Below are positions 5,092 through 13,327 of a DNA stretch of 36,201 bases, one piece after another (the first letter of the stretch is position 1; every line of letters starts with the position of its first letter). Source of the stretch: a virus; IMG/VR virus record IMGVR_UViG_3300036398_000569, positions 1 through 36,201 of that record. The stretch is one strand, 5' to 3'. The translations under genes were made by a program, and so were the position numbers. The notes beneath the pieces are model-generated. The model saw only the letters and a list, made by a program, of their open reading frames with translations, had not been told where the DNA came from and searched no databases.

Positions 5092-7411
5092 GGAGCAAGT
5101 ACTTCTTGAACGTGAACAAATACGTCAAGGACTCAAGGCATTACGTGATAACACACGTAAGCTAGAGGAGAAAGATTACGCCAGTGCTTCTGTCTATGGT
5201 GTAGCATCAGTTCAAACACTGATTCCGCTTGTTGTTAACCGTATCAACAAAACAGCTGAACGCCGTATTCATTCGGGATGTGTTGGTGTAGCCTTTGCTG
5301 AGATTCAACACTATCTATCTGACATTGAACCTGAAGTAGCAGCAGCTATTGCCTGTAAGGTCACCTTTGATAAGGTGTTTTCCATTACTCCATCTGCATC
5401 TAAGGTACAGAATGTATCTGATGCAATCGGTCAAGCACTTGAGAATGAGTGCATGATGCGTCATTATGAACGCACTGTACCTGGACTGCTTAACGTACTG
5501 AAAGAGAACTATTGGCACAAGTCCATTGGTACTCATCAGAAGGTCAAGGTTATTACTACCTTGATGAATCGTTATGATGTTGAACATTGGAAAGCCTGGG
5601 GTATAGCCAACCGCATCAAATTAGGTGGTTGGTTACTCGATTGCATCTGCGAAGCTACGAATTGGTTCATGCGGGATGTTCGTAGGGAAGGACGCAAGAC
5701 ACATCAGTATGTCGTAGCCACACCTGAGTTTCTTGAAATCAAGGACGAGGTAGTAGCCACCGCTGAACTGTTCAGTCCGATGGCTTGGCCTATGCTCATC
5801 CCTCCCAATGATTGGAGCCTCACGACACCTGGCGGATACCTGCTTAATGAGGTGATGCGAGGCCATGACATGGTGCGTCGGGGAGGTCCCTGCCTTATAC
5901 AGGGAGAAACACCGATCAAGTTTCTGAACAAGATTCAGAAGGTTGCCTACCGTATTAATCCGTTTATTACTGAGGTTGCTGAAACCTTAATGAGTAAACA
6001 GATAGAGGTAGGTAAGTTTGTCCCTATTATTGAACTTCCCCTACCGCCTAAACCGGTAGACATTGCGGAGAACAAAGAGAGTAGAAAAGATTACAGAAGA
6101 AGAGCAGCTGAGATTATGAACATCAATGCACAGTCTTTTCAACGATCATGCCGTACACGTATGACGATGAATGCAGTGCAGGTGTTCAAAGATCGAGAGC
6201 AGTTCTACATTCCGTGGTCTTTTGATTACAGGGGAAGGGCTTACCCAATCCCAGCTTTTCTTACTCCGCAAGATACTGACTTTGGTAAATCCTTACTAAA
6301 GTTTCATGATGAGGCTTTTGTTGATGACTACGCCTGTGATTGGTTAGCTTTTCAGGTCGCTACTACGTACGGTCTTGATAAAGCCACCATGGCTGAGCGG
6401 TTAGCATGGACGCTAGATAATCATCAACTCATCACACTCATCGCTACTGACCCGATTGCTAATCTGCATAACTGGGAAGGTGTCGATGAACCTTGGCAGT
6501 TTCTTGCTGCCTGTGAAGAGTATTACCATTGTGTGATTGCATGTGATCGTTCACATACTTCACTCATGGTCGCTACAGATGCGACATGCAGCGGTCTTCA
6601 GATACTCGCTGGATTGGCCCGAGATGCCTCTACAGCACGCCTTGTCAACGTCTTACCATCCGATGTACCTCAAGACGCTTACAAGGTCGTTGCAGAGGCT
6701 GCTACACCACACTGTCCTAAGTCCATTCAGCCTTACATGGATCGGAAAACGGTTAAACGTGTGGTGATGACCGTTCCTTACAATGCCAAGCCGTATTCCA
6801 ACCGTGGATACATTCGTGCAGCATTGAAAGAGAAGAACGTAGAGATCGAAAAGGAGGATCTCACTGCTACAGTCAAGGCAGTCAGAGACGCAATGAACGT
6901 TGTAGTCCCTGGACCTATGGCTGTAATGACATGGATTGAAAGTGAGGTAGCTGAAGCTGTAAAACGTGGTGCAACGGAGATAACTTGGACAACTCCTTCT
7001 GGCTTTGTAGTTACTCAACGGTTGATGAAACCCGAGTTCTTACAAATTGAACTCCAGTTACTTGGTCGTTGTCAAATCAAAGTTGCAACAGGTGAATCTG
7101 ATAAGGTTGATCTACTTCACCACAAGAACGCAACAGCTCCTAACCTCATCCATTCCCTTGATGCATCGTTGCTGCACTTAGCTGCGCTACGCTTCGATGC
7201 ACCGATTGCCCTTATCCATGACTCTGTGTTATGCAGAGCCACGGACATGTCCACGCTATCTACCTTGGTACGTGAGACATACATGCACCTGTTCGCAGAG
7301 CATGACTTTCTCAATGACTTCGCATCTCAAATAGGTGCGGAGACTGCCCCACCGATCATTGGCGATCTTAAGCCTGAGTCGGTTATCGAATCCACCTACT
7401 TTTTCTGTTAA
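5069..7411 (+). CDS. T7-type single-subunit RNA polymerase
   Basis: This enzyme transcribes the middle and late phage genes. T7-family landmarks are in order: WSFDYRGRAYPIPAF (about residues 384-398), the first metal-binding aspartate in DATCSGLQ (D504, equivalent to T7 D537), the helix with K563 and Y571 in VKRVVMTVPYN (same eight-residue spacing as T7 K631/Y639) and the second aspartate in HDSVLC (D718, T7 D812). It has 780 residues against 883 in T7; the N-terminal promoter-binding part is shorter, as in other cyanophages. It ends in TYFFC where T7 ends in FAFA. No Shine-Dalgarno sequence precedes the ATG at 5069, which overlaps the previous gene by 23 nt. Its stop TAA abuts the SSB gene. 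Confidence 0.97.
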   Translation: MPTPAQIEEQVLLEREQIRQGLKALRDNTRKLEEKDYASASVYGVASVQTLIPLVVNRINKTAERRIHSGCVGVAFAEIQHYLSDIEPEVAAAIACKVTFDKVFSITPSASKVQNVSDAIGQALENECMMRHYERTVPGLLNVLKENYWHKSIGTHQKVKVITTLMNRYDVEHWKAWGIANRIKLGGWLLDCICEATNWFMRDVRREGRKTHQYVVATPEFLEIKDEVVATAELFSPMAWPMLIPPNDWSLTTPGGYLLNEVMRGHDMVRRGGPCLIQGETPIKFLNKIQKVAYRINPFITEVAETLMSKQIEVGKFVPIIELPLPPKPVDIAENKESRKDYRRRAAEIMNINAQSFQRSCRTRMTMNAVQVFKDREQFYIPWSFDYRGRAYPIPAFLTPQDTDFGKSLLKFHDEAFVDDYACDWLAFQVATTYGLDKATMAERLAWTLDNHQLITLIATDPIANLHNWEGVDEPWQFLAACEEYYHCVIACDRSHTSLMVATDATCSGLQILAGLARDASTARLVNVLPSDVPQDAYKVVAEAATPHCPKSIQPYMDRKTVKRVVMTVPYNAKPYSNRGYIRAALKEKNVEIEKEDLTATVKAVRDAMNVVVPGPMAVMTWIESEVAEAVKRGATEITWTTPSGFVVTQRLMKPEFLQIELQLLGRCQIKVATGESDKVDLLHHKNATAPNLIHSLDASLLHLAALRFDAPIALIHDSVLCRATDMSTLSTLVRETYMHLFAEHDFLNDFASQIGAETAPPIIGDLKPESVIESTYFFC
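5884..5904 (+). repeat. 21-bp imperfect repeat (copy 2) inside the RNA polymerase gene
   Basis: AGGTCCCTGCCTTATACAGG plus one G matches 221-241 at 20 of 21 positions and forms the same CCCTG/CAGGG dyad, here followed by AGAA. It encodes part of the G-G-P-C-L-I-Q-G-E stretch of the polymerase. Confidence 0.5.
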
Positions 7412-7983
7412 TGGCACAAACCATCCACAAGACCGAACAGCCTGTTGTCCTTGAAGGGTTCCAAGCTGTACTGAAACCTGGCAAGTTTGGTTACAAACTG
7501 TCTGCCCTGGTTGATCAAGACACGATTAACACGCTTGAAGATGAGCGTACTGAACTGCTCAAGTGGGCAGAATCCAAACTGAAGAACCCCAAGCGAGCCA
7601 CCCTCAAACCTGAGCCTTGGGAAGAAGTTAAAGACGGACAATACCAAGTTCGTTTCAGTTGGAATGATGAGAGCCGTCCGCCTGTTGTGGATACGGAAGG
7701 CACCCTCATCACGGATGAGAACACTCCGCTGTATGGTGGATCGAAAGTCAAGCTTGCATTCCGTCAGAAACCCTACATCCTGAAGGATGGCGTTACTTAC
7801 GGCACAAGTCTGAAGCTTGCTGGTGTGCAAGTGATCACCCTTAACACCTCTGCTGGTGTTGACACTGGTGATCTGGATGATGCATCGGTGGCTGAGTTGT
7901 TTGGTAAGACTGCTGGCTTCAAGGCCGCTGATCCCAACGTAACTCCGGCTGTTGCTGATGTAACTGAGGATGATGACTTCTGA
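7411..7983 (+). CDS. Single-stranded DNA-binding protein (T7 gp2.5-like)
   Basis: Position right after the RNA polymerase and the acidic C-terminal tail TEDDDF with a terminal phenylalanine are the marks of T7 gp2.5, which coats ssDNA and binds polymerase and helicase through that tail. The core (about residues 15-150) is beta-rich (GFQAVLKPGKFGYKLSALVD ... VKLAFRQKPYILKDGVTYGT), as expected for an OB fold. It has 190 residues against 232 in T7. It starts directly at the polymerase stop, with the last A of TAA serving as the first base of ATG, and ends in a TGATG junction with the endonuclease. Confidence 0.88.
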   Translation: MAQTIHKTEQPVVLEGFQAVLKPGKFGYKLSALVDQDTINTLEDERTELLKWAESKLKNPKRATLKPEPWEEVKDGQYQVRFSWNDESRPPVVDTEGTLITDENTPLYGGSKVKLAFRQKPYILKDGVTYGTSLKLAGVQVITLNTSAGVDTGDLDDASVAELFGKTAGFKAADPNVTPAVADVTEDDDF

Positions 7984-8333
7984 TGTTTAGATCGGGCTTA
8001 GAGGGCAAGGTCGCTGACCTGCTCTCTAGCTTGAAAGTTAAGTACGAATACGAATCACGTAAACTCGCATACATTCTTGAATGCAACTACATCCCCGACT
8101 TTCTTTTGCCGAATGGCGTCTACTTAGAAGTGAAAGGACGCCTGACGAGCGAGGATCGCCGCAAGATGATCGCAGTGAAGAAGAGCAATCCAGACTTAGA
8201 TATTCGATTTGTCTTTCAAGCACCCTTTAACAAAATCTACAAAGGGTCTAAAACCACCTATGCGAAGTGGTGTGAAAAGCACGGCTTCCCATGGTCTTCA
8301 TACCAATCCATCCCAATCTCATGGCTAACTTGA
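7983..8333 (+). CDS. Endonuclease I / Holliday junction resolvase (T7 gp3-like)
   Basis: The enzyme cleaves branched DNA, breaks down host DNA and resolves junctions before packaging. The PD-(D/E)xK active site is visible as IPDF with D39 and E-V-K with E49 and K51. The 10- and 2-residue spacings equal those of T7 (D55, E65, K67). It has 116 residues against 149 in T7. An FRSGLEGKVADLL helix opens the protein as in T7 family members. It sits between SSB and primase-helicase, the same order as in T7. TGATG joins it to the SSB gene, and its end overlaps the next gene by 13 nt. Confidence 0.93.
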   Translation: MFRSGLEGKVADLLSSLKVKYEYESRKLAYILECNYIPDFLLPNGVYLEVKGRLTSEDRRKMIAVKKSNPDLDIRFVFQAPFNKIYKGSKTTYAKWCEKHGFPWSSYQSIPISWLT

Positions 8334-8530
8334 ATTACGGCTCCCTTGAGTGGTATTCTGAGCAGTTCTCTGACATTCTTGCTGAGGTAGATGCAAGTTC
8401 ACCTGAAACAAACGATAACATCCTTAACGGGTTTCTCCGTGCTTTGGATGAATGGCTGACCTACCACAAAGAACAAGCAGATGCATACGCCCAACTCCGA
8501 GAGCGAGTTTGTAAGGCACTTACCGTGTGA
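8321..8530 (+). CDS. Conserved hypothetical cyanophage protein (69 aa)
   Basis: The ATG at 8321 is preferred over the upstream in-frame ATG (8291) because the latter lies deep in the endonuclease gene. The sequence MANLNYGSLEWYSEQFSDIL leads into ETNDNILNGFLRALDEWLTY and a helix DAYAQLRERVCKAL, a pattern I recognise from other cyanophage podoviruses between the endonuclease and primase genes. It is an all-helical protein of unknown role. The gene overlaps primase-helicase by 50 nt, so the two are presumably co-translated. Confidence 0.72.
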   Translation: MANLNYGSLEWYSEQFSDILAEVDASSPETNDNILNGFLRALDEWLTYHKEQADAYAQLRERVCKALTV

Positions 8531-10067
8531 CACTTGTGGCTCATCAGATGCAAACTCTTTGTATTCTGATGGGCACACTTTTTGTTTCTCGTGCAATGCG
8601 TACGGTCACACTGAAGAAGATGTTCACACTCACAAAATGACCACCAATGTACAGTTACGCGGATCAGCCGAACGGCTGCAAAAACGACGTATCTCAGAAA
8701 AAGTCTGCAAGCAGTACCGGATACACAAGGACGGAGACGTTCTACGGTTCTATTATTTCAGCGATGCTGGAGTACTTGAAGGCTGTAAAGTAAAAACTAA
8801 AGACAAGGTATTCACCTACGAAGGCAATGTCCCAGGTACACTCTTTGGACAACATTTGTTTCCCGCCACTGGAAAACGAGTTGTCATTACAGAAGGCGAA
8901 CTCGATGCAGTTTCATGTCAAGAAGCTATGCCGGGGTGGCCGATGGTGTCTTTACCTAGCGGTGCCGCAGCGGCCAAGAAGTCGATTCAACGGGCTATCC
9001 CCTGGCTCCAGGGTTATGAGGAGATTGTCCTGTTCTTCGACAATGACGAGGCAGGCCGTAAGGCGACGGAGGAGGCAGCAAGCGTACTCCCACCTGGCAA
9101 GTGCAAGATTGCATCACTCCCGGATGATTACAAAGATGCGTCAGACGCCCTTGTTGCCAATGACGCTCAAGCGATTCGTGAGTCTATTTGGAATGCAAAA
9201 CCTTACCGTCCAGATGGGATCATTGATGGGAAGAGCCTCTTTGAACTCGTAACCACTCCACTTCCACCTTCTGATCATGACTACCCTTTCTCCGGACTAC
9301 AACATAAACTTCACGGGATCCGATACGGGGAGCTTGTTACAATTACTGCAGGATCTGGCATTGGTAAATCCAGCTTCTGTAGAGAGTTGGCAACTCACCT
9401 TCTCAATTCCGGTGAACGAGTTGGATACCTGGCTCTCGAAGAGTCCAATCGCCGCACAGCTCTCGGACTGATGTCCGCAGCAGTTGGTAAATCACTACAC
9501 CTTGGAGAACATGAACGATCTGATCTCACCAAAGCATATCAAGACACTCTTGCTAATTGGAACCTCTTTCTTTTCGACGGCTTTGGTTCTTTTGATCCTG
9601 ATCTCATCTACAACCGAATTGAATACCTGGCAACAGGTCTTGATGCGCGGATCATCTTTCTAGATCACCTCAGCATCTTGTTATCTGGTCTTGATGGCGA
9701 TGAACGCCGCATGATCGACACTACCATGACACGCCTACGTTCTCTTGTTGAACGTACTGGTGTTGCCATGTTCCTCGTCTCCCACCTCAGGCGAACATCA
9801 TCAGATACAAACCATGAAGAGGGAGCACGTGTTACACTTGGACAGTTGCGAGGAAGTGCAGCTATTGCACAACTGTCTGACGGAGTTATTGCACTTGAAC
9901 GAAATCAACAGAGCACAAGCAAACAGTCTGATACGACTGTTAGAGTCCTCAAGAATCGCTATTCAGGCGAAGTTGGCGTCGCGTGTAATTTAACTTATGA
10001 TCTTTCCACCTGTAAGTTCAATGAAACTCAACCAGAACAAGAGTTCGATCCAACCACAGACTTTTGA
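8481..10067 (+). CDS. DNA primase-helicase (T7 gp4-like)
   Basis: A fused enzyme that lays primers and unwinds the fork. The zinc-binding module has C16-x2-C19 and C35-x2-C38. The TOPRIM domain shows E138 in ITEGELDAV and D187/D189/E190 in FFDNDEAGRK. The RecA-like helicase has Walker A GSGIGKSS (K296), Walker B IIFLDHLS and the arginine-bearing LVSHLRR; the C-terminus has the conserved R-G-S-A-A-I-A-Q-L-S-D segment. Its length of 528 is close to T7's 566. The ATG at 8481 is inside the preceding gene and places the zinc module at the expected position. Because both primase and helicase parts are present, it is the full-length form. Confidence 0.95.
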   Translation: MHTPNSESEFVRHLPCDTCGSSDANSLYSDGHTFCFSCNAYGHTEEDVHTHKMTTNVQLRGSAERLQKRRISEKVCKQYRIHKDGDVLRFYYFSDAGVLEGCKVKTKDKVFTYEGNVPGTLFGQHLFPATGKRVVITEGELDAVSCQEAMPGWPMVSLPSGAAAAKKSIQRAIPWLQGYEEIVLFFDNDEAGRKATEEAASVLPPGKCKIASLPDDYKDASDALVANDAQAIRESIWNAKPYRPDGIIDGKSLFELVTTPLPPSDHDYPFSGLQHKLHGIRYGELVTITAGSGIGKSSFCRELATHLLNSGERVGYLALEESNRRTALGLMSAAVGKSLHLGEHERSDLTKAYQDTLANWNLFLFDGFGSFDPDLIYNRIEYLATGLDARIIFLDHLSILLSGLDGDERRMIDTTMTRLRSLVERTGVAMFLVSHLRRTSSDTNHEEGARVTLGQLRGSAAIAQLSDGVIALERNQQSTSKQSDTTVRVLKNRYSGEVGVACNLTYDLSTCKFNETQPEQEFDPTTDF

Positions 10068-10296
10068 TCCTTGGAATCTTCGGGGTCGTCTTCCCATGAC
10101 TCCTGTCTGGAAGGATTCAAATAAAACTGAGTATCGCCGTATGGCTACTGATGGTTATCCTCTTTACATCAAACCTGAGGATGATCCTTACACTTACTTG
10201 AAAAGTCCAAATCCACCCAAACCTGAAGATGTCGAAAAAGCTCAGTTCATTGACAAAACCTACCGAGGATGGACCGACACTCGTATTCGATCTTGA
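10021..10296 (+). CDS. Small protein between helicase and DNA polymerase genes (91 aa)
   Basis: The ATG at 10021 overlaps the helicase end by 47 nt; ATGs at 9997 and 10096 are alternatives. The product contains KTEYRRMATDGYPLYIKPED and a KSPNPPKPEDVEKAQF segment, proline-rich and hydrophilic. Its end runs 68 nt into the exonuclease domain gene in another phase. No family is recognised. The position between helicase and polymerase suggests a replication accessory role, but nothing in the sequence proves it. Confidence 0.55.
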   Translation: MKLNQNKSSIQPQTFDPWNLRGRLPMTPVWKDSNKTEYRRMATDGYPLYIKPEDDPYTYLKSPNPPKPEDVEKAQFIDKTYRGWTDTRIRS

Positions 10297-10792
10297 AACC
10301 GACGGGTTCCTGAATGATGTTACCCGTATCCACTGTCTGGCTATCTATGATCTCCAGGCGGAGCAAATGCTGGTTTACAACGACGAAGGGACTGAGGAAC
10401 CGATTATTCGCGGCATTGAATACCTTGAAGACGCCGCGTGTATTGTTGGTCACAACATTATTGGTTACGACTGCCCTGTTATTCGTAAACTCTTTCCTTG
10501 GTTTTCTCCTAATGGTTTGGTTGTTGACACTTTGATTCTATCTCGGTTGTATCATACCGATCTTCTCAAGATAGATCAGAAGCGAGCCTGGAAACACATG
10601 CCTGTCCAACTGTATGGACGCCACTCCTTGGAAGCCTATGGTTACCGCCTGGGTGAATACAAAGGGAACTTCTCCAAGACAACTGACTGGAAAGAGTGGT
10701 CACAGGACATGCAAGATTACTGCGTTCAAGACGTTACTGTTACACACAAACTATGCAAACATTTCCACCCATACCTGAGTGGGTTGCGCTAG
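10229..10792 (+). CDS. DNA polymerase, 3'-5' exonuclease domain (first part of a split gene)
   Basis: The three proofreading motifs are present: Exo I VFDLETDG (D21, E23), Exo II VGHNIIGYD, and Exo III YCVQD (Y164, D168). The frame then stops at 10792, 40 nt after the start of the polymerase part, which lies in the -1 phase. In T7 (704 residues) both halves are one protein; here they are 187 and 420. The ATG at 10229 overlaps the preceding gene; TTG 10250 is an alternative. The product could associate with the polymerase subunit, or the reading frames could be joined by frameshifting or be a sequence artefact. No classical slippery heptamer is visible in the overlap. Confidence 0.9.
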   Translation: MSKKLSSLTKPTEDGPTLVFDLETDGFLNDVTRIHCLAIYDLQAEQMLVYNDEGTEEPIIRGIEYLEDAACIVGHNIIGYDCPVIRKLFPWFSPNGLVVDTLILSRLYHTDLLKIDQKRAWKHMPVQLYGRHSLEAYGYRLGEYKGNFSKTTDWKEWSQDMQDYCVQDVTVTHKLCKHFHPYLSGLR

Positions 10793-12015
10793 AACACAGG
10801 GTCGCTCAAATTCTTACTGAACAGGAGATACATGGATGGTACTTTGATGAGTCTGCTGCATGGAAACTTGAATCAACTCTCCGACAAGAGCTTGAAGGGC
10901 TTACTCAAGTACTACGAGACAGGTATCCTCTCATCAAAGGATCGGAGTTTACTCCTAAACGATCTAACAAAACCAGTGGCTACGTCGAAGGAGCTACTTT
11001 CTCTCGACTAAAGGAGTTCAATCCTACATCCAGGGATCACATTGCCTGGGTGATGGAGTGGCACTACAAATGGGAGCCAACTCAATTCACCGATAAAGGT
11101 AAAGCCACTATTGATGAAGTAGTTCTGAAAGACATTGGTACGCCGATTGCTCTTCAGTTCTTCCGTTGTCTTGAACTAACCAAGCAACTTGGCATGTTGT
11201 CGGAAGGCATCAATGCCTGGTTGAAGTTAGTGAGAAACAACCGTATTCATCACCACTGTTCTGTATCAACCAACACTTACAGATGTGCTCACCGCAAGCC
11301 AAACCTTGCTCAAGTACCCAGTGACGCTAATTTTAGAAAGCTATTCTGCGCTACTCCTGGCCTTGTTATGGTTGGTGCTGATCTCGCAGGCATTGAACTC
11401 AGAATGCTTGCCCACTATCTGGCTCGATATGATGGAGGCAGGTATGCAGACGTTCTTCTCAACGGTGACATTCACCAGGAGAACGCTGACAAGATCGGCA
11501 TTAGCCGTAAACAAGTCAAGACAGTAACGTATGCCTTTTTATACGGGGCTGGTGATGCCAAGTTGGGAAGAAGTTATGATCCTCAACTCAATGAAAAAGA
11601 TGCAAAGAAAAAGGGTAAAGAGATACGTCAAGCTTACATGGATGCAGTTCCTGGACTTGAGAAGTTGGTTACTGCGGTTAAGTCCAAGGCAGAATCTGGC
11701 TACATCAACCTGTGTGACGATCGCCGCTGCATTGTTGATGGTAGCCACAAAGCCCTTAACTACCTCTTGCAAGGATCCGCTGGTGTAATTGCCAAGCGGT
11801 GGATGCTTATTAATTACGACAACACACGTGAGCTATGCTGCTCACAACTAGCTTTTGTACATGACGAATTGCAATTTGAATGCGACCCAGGACACGTGGA
11901 TCAACTACGAGCATCCTTGGTACACTCAGCTGAAGAGGCTGGACGCTATTACAACCTACGAATACCTATCGCCGCTGAAGCACAAACAGGTGCTAACTGG
12001 AGTGAAGTCCACTAA
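10753..12015 (+). CDS. DNA polymerase family A, polymerase domain (second part)
   Basis: The conserved part opens with EWVALEHRVAQILTEQEIHG, matching the T7 thumb region. Motif A is GADLAGIELRMLAHYLARYD (D210), motif B (finger helix) is KQVKTVTYAFLYGAGDAKLG and motif C is VHDEL (D371). The end GANWSEVH parallels the T7 terminal histidine. The start is placed at ATG 10753, because upstream codons to 10696 are only an out-of-phase reading of the Exo III segment. It lacks the exonuclease domain, supplied by the gene upstream. In T7 the polymerase uses host thioredoxin as its processivity factor through a thumb insertion; no large insertion is obvious here. Confidence 0.93.
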   Translation: MQTFPPIPEWVALEHRVAQILTEQEIHGWYFDESAAWKLESTLRQELEGLTQVLRDRYPLIKGSEFTPKRSNKTSGYVEGATFSRLKEFNPTSRDHIAWVMEWHYKWEPTQFTDKGKATIDEVVLKDIGTPIALQFFRCLELTKQLGMLSEGINAWLKLVRNNRIHHHCSVSTNTYRCAHRKPNLAQVPSDANFRKLFCATPGLVMVGADLAGIELRMLAHYLARYDGGRYADVLLNGDIHQENADKIGISRKQVKTVTYAFLYGAGDAKLGRSYDPQLNEKDAKKKGKEIRQAYMDAVPGLEKLVTAVKSKAESGYINLCDDRRCIVDGSHKALNYLLQGSAGVIAKRWMLINYDNTRELCCSQLAFVHDELQFECDPGHVDQLRASLVHSAEEAGRYYNLRIPIAAEAQTGANWSEVH

Positions 12016-12152
12016 TGGCAGTCAAATCTAAAACCACCCTTGGACGAGTTCAATTCAAGTCTCGTGCCAAGTTCAAACGCACCCATCAAGGTAACGGCAC
12101 CCGCAGTCTTCCTTCGCATGGGCGGAAGCTCAAGCGAGGACAAGGTAAATGA
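12015..12152 (+). CDS. Tiny basic protein (45 aa)
   Basis: It starts at a TAATG junction with the polymerase gene and ends in an ATGA overlap with the exonuclease gene. The product MAVKSKTTLGRVQFKSRAKF ... GRKLKRGQGK has about fourteen lysine/arginine residues and a single hydrophobic core patch, so nucleic-acid binding or charge neutralisation is plausible. The stop/start overlaps at both ends support a real, coupled gene. I know similar short basic proteins from this position in cyanophages, without assigned function. Confidence 0.65.
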   Translation: MAVKSKTTLGRVQFKSRAKFKRTHQGNGTRSLPSHGRKLKRGQGK

Positions 12153-12916
12153 GTCTTCTGATTGATGCAGACTACATTGTCTACAAGTGCTGTGCAGCAG
12201 CCGAAACCGAAATCGACTGGGGAGATGATGTCATCGTCGTCTCAAGTAAGTTCAACGAAGCCTACGATAAAGTACAACGAGAGTTATACAGCATCGCAAC
12301 CGATCTTGGATGCTTCGATGATTCTATTTTGTTTTTTACTGATAGTGTCAACTTTCGTAAACGTATTGACCCAGCGTATAAAGGACATAGAAATCGAAAG
12401 AAGCCGTGTGGTTACCGCCGGGTCATCAACAAGCTCAAGAAAGAATACAACGTTGTTGTGATGCCTGAGTTAGAAGCTGATGATGCTCTTGGCATCTACG
12501 CTACTAAAGAGCAGGGACACATTATCTGCTCACCTGATAAAGACATGAGACAGATACCTGGAGACCTTTATGATTTATCTACTGGAGTTATCACAATCAC
12601 CAAAGAAGAAGGTGAGCGTTGGCACTTCATTCAAACGCTGGCTGGCGACCAAACTGATGGCTACAGCGGAGTTCCTAGCTTCGGAATCAAACGAGCAGTA
12701 TCCTTCTTTGAAGAGAACGGGTATTCGTGGGAGTCAGTCGTCAAAGCTTTTGCCAGCAAGGATCTTGATGAGTCCGTTGCACTTCAAAACGCCAGGCTTG
12801 CAAAGATCCTTCAATGTACCGATTATGACTTCACCACCAACACCATCAAACTTTGGACCGCCTCCTCCGATTGTCGAACTGACAATGGAACAGCAGTTCA
12901 AGATGCGTCAAATTGA
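12149..12916 (+). CDS. 5'-3' exonuclease (T7 gp6-like, FEN family)
   Basis: It removes RNA primers and degrades host DNA. FEN-family acidic residues are seen in LLIDADYIVYK (N-terminal), ELEADDALGIYA (about residues 110-121), SPDKDMRQIPG (about 133-143) and GDQTDGYSGVPSFGIKRA (helix-hairpin-helix part, about 172-189). The basic KGHRNRKKP lies in the arch region. It has 255 residues against 300 in T7. The ATG at 12149 is in an ATGA overlap with the preceding gene. Its last 92 nt are shared with the next gene in another phase. Confidence 0.92.
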   Translation: MSLLIDADYIVYKCCAAAETEIDWGDDVIVVSSKFNEAYDKVQRELYSIATDLGCFDDSILFFTDSVNFRKRIDPAYKGHRNRKKPCGYRRVINKLKKEYNVVVMPELEADDALGIYATKEQGHIICSPDKDMRQIPGDLYDLSTGVITITKEEGERWHFIQTLAGDQTDGYSGVPSFGIKRAVSFFEENGYSWESVVKAFASKDLDESVALQNARLAKILQCTDYDFTTNTIKLWTASSDCRTDNGTAVQDASN

Positions 12917-13112
12917 GGATGCACTGAATAAGTCTAAGGGAGAGGTTGATTCTATTATCACTCTCTTCCTTGCTCTTCAAAAGCAATGCTTTGTACTTGG
13001 CAACTCACTTTCTAATCTCGTAAAACATTGGCCAACACCAACTCAACTGGACCCAACTACTATCAACGAGGTTCTATCCAAGTTTGGGATTTCATCCGAG
13101 ACCAAGGACTAA
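12825..13112 (+). CDS. Conserved hypothetical protein with proline-rich start (95 aa)
   Basis: The product begins MTSPPTPSNFGPPPPIVELT and continues as helices with ALNKSKGEVDSIITLFLALQ. A proline-rich N-terminus leading into E-L-T-x-E-Q-x-F is a pattern I recognise in cyanophage proteins of unknown function. The ATG at 12825 is chosen for that; ATG 12885 would give 75 residues. The gene starts 92 nt inside the exonuclease gene, in another phase, and overlaps the following DUF3310 gene by 85 nt. Confidence 0.65.
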   Translation: MTSPPTPSNFGPPPPIVELTMEQQFKMRQIEDALNKSKGEVDSIITLFLALQKQCFVLGNSLSNLVKHWPTPTQLDPTTINEVLSKFGISSETKD

Positions 13113-13327
13113 ACTTCCACCTCGGTAACGCAATTAAATACATCTGCCGTGCGGGATATAAAGAAAGCCGCATCTCTGATCTTCGTAAAGCAATCCACTA
13201 TCTACAGAATGAACTTGAAAACGAAATCCTTCATCAGCGACCAAGCAAAGGAGTTCCGGAAAAGTTTCCAGGTCAGCAACAGTATGAGTCCAGCTTCACG
13301 GACTGGTCAGAGGACTTTGATCGTTGA
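13028..13327 (+). CDS. DUF3310-like protein (TTG start)
   Basis: The segment YYQRGSIQVWDFIRDQGLNF, then HLGNAIKYICRAGYKESRIS and DLRKAIHYLQNEL, matches the DUF3310 pattern found in many phages near nucleotide-metabolism genes. The core is compact and helical, with conserved G-N-A-x-K-Y-I-x-R-A-G. The frame has a stop just upstream and contains no ATG or GTG before the domain, so TTG at 13028 is the only reasonable start. Function is not established for the family; the MazG neighbour points to nucleotide handling. It overlaps the genes on both sides by 85 and 119 nt. Confidence 0.82.
   Translation: MANTNSTGPNYYQRGSIQVWDFIRDQGLNFHLGNAIKYICRAGYKESRISDLRKAIHYLQNELENEILHQRPSKGVPEKFPGQQQYESSFTDWSEDFDR

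Noticed and set aside
10696-10752. Polymerase start at 10696
   Set aside because: The 19 residues before ATG 10753 are only an out-of-phase reading of the exonuclease Exo III region.
10696-10792. Programmed -1 frameshift site in the polymerase overlap
   Set aside because: No X-XXY-YYZ slippery heptamer was found, so frameshifting is kept only as an alternative explanation.
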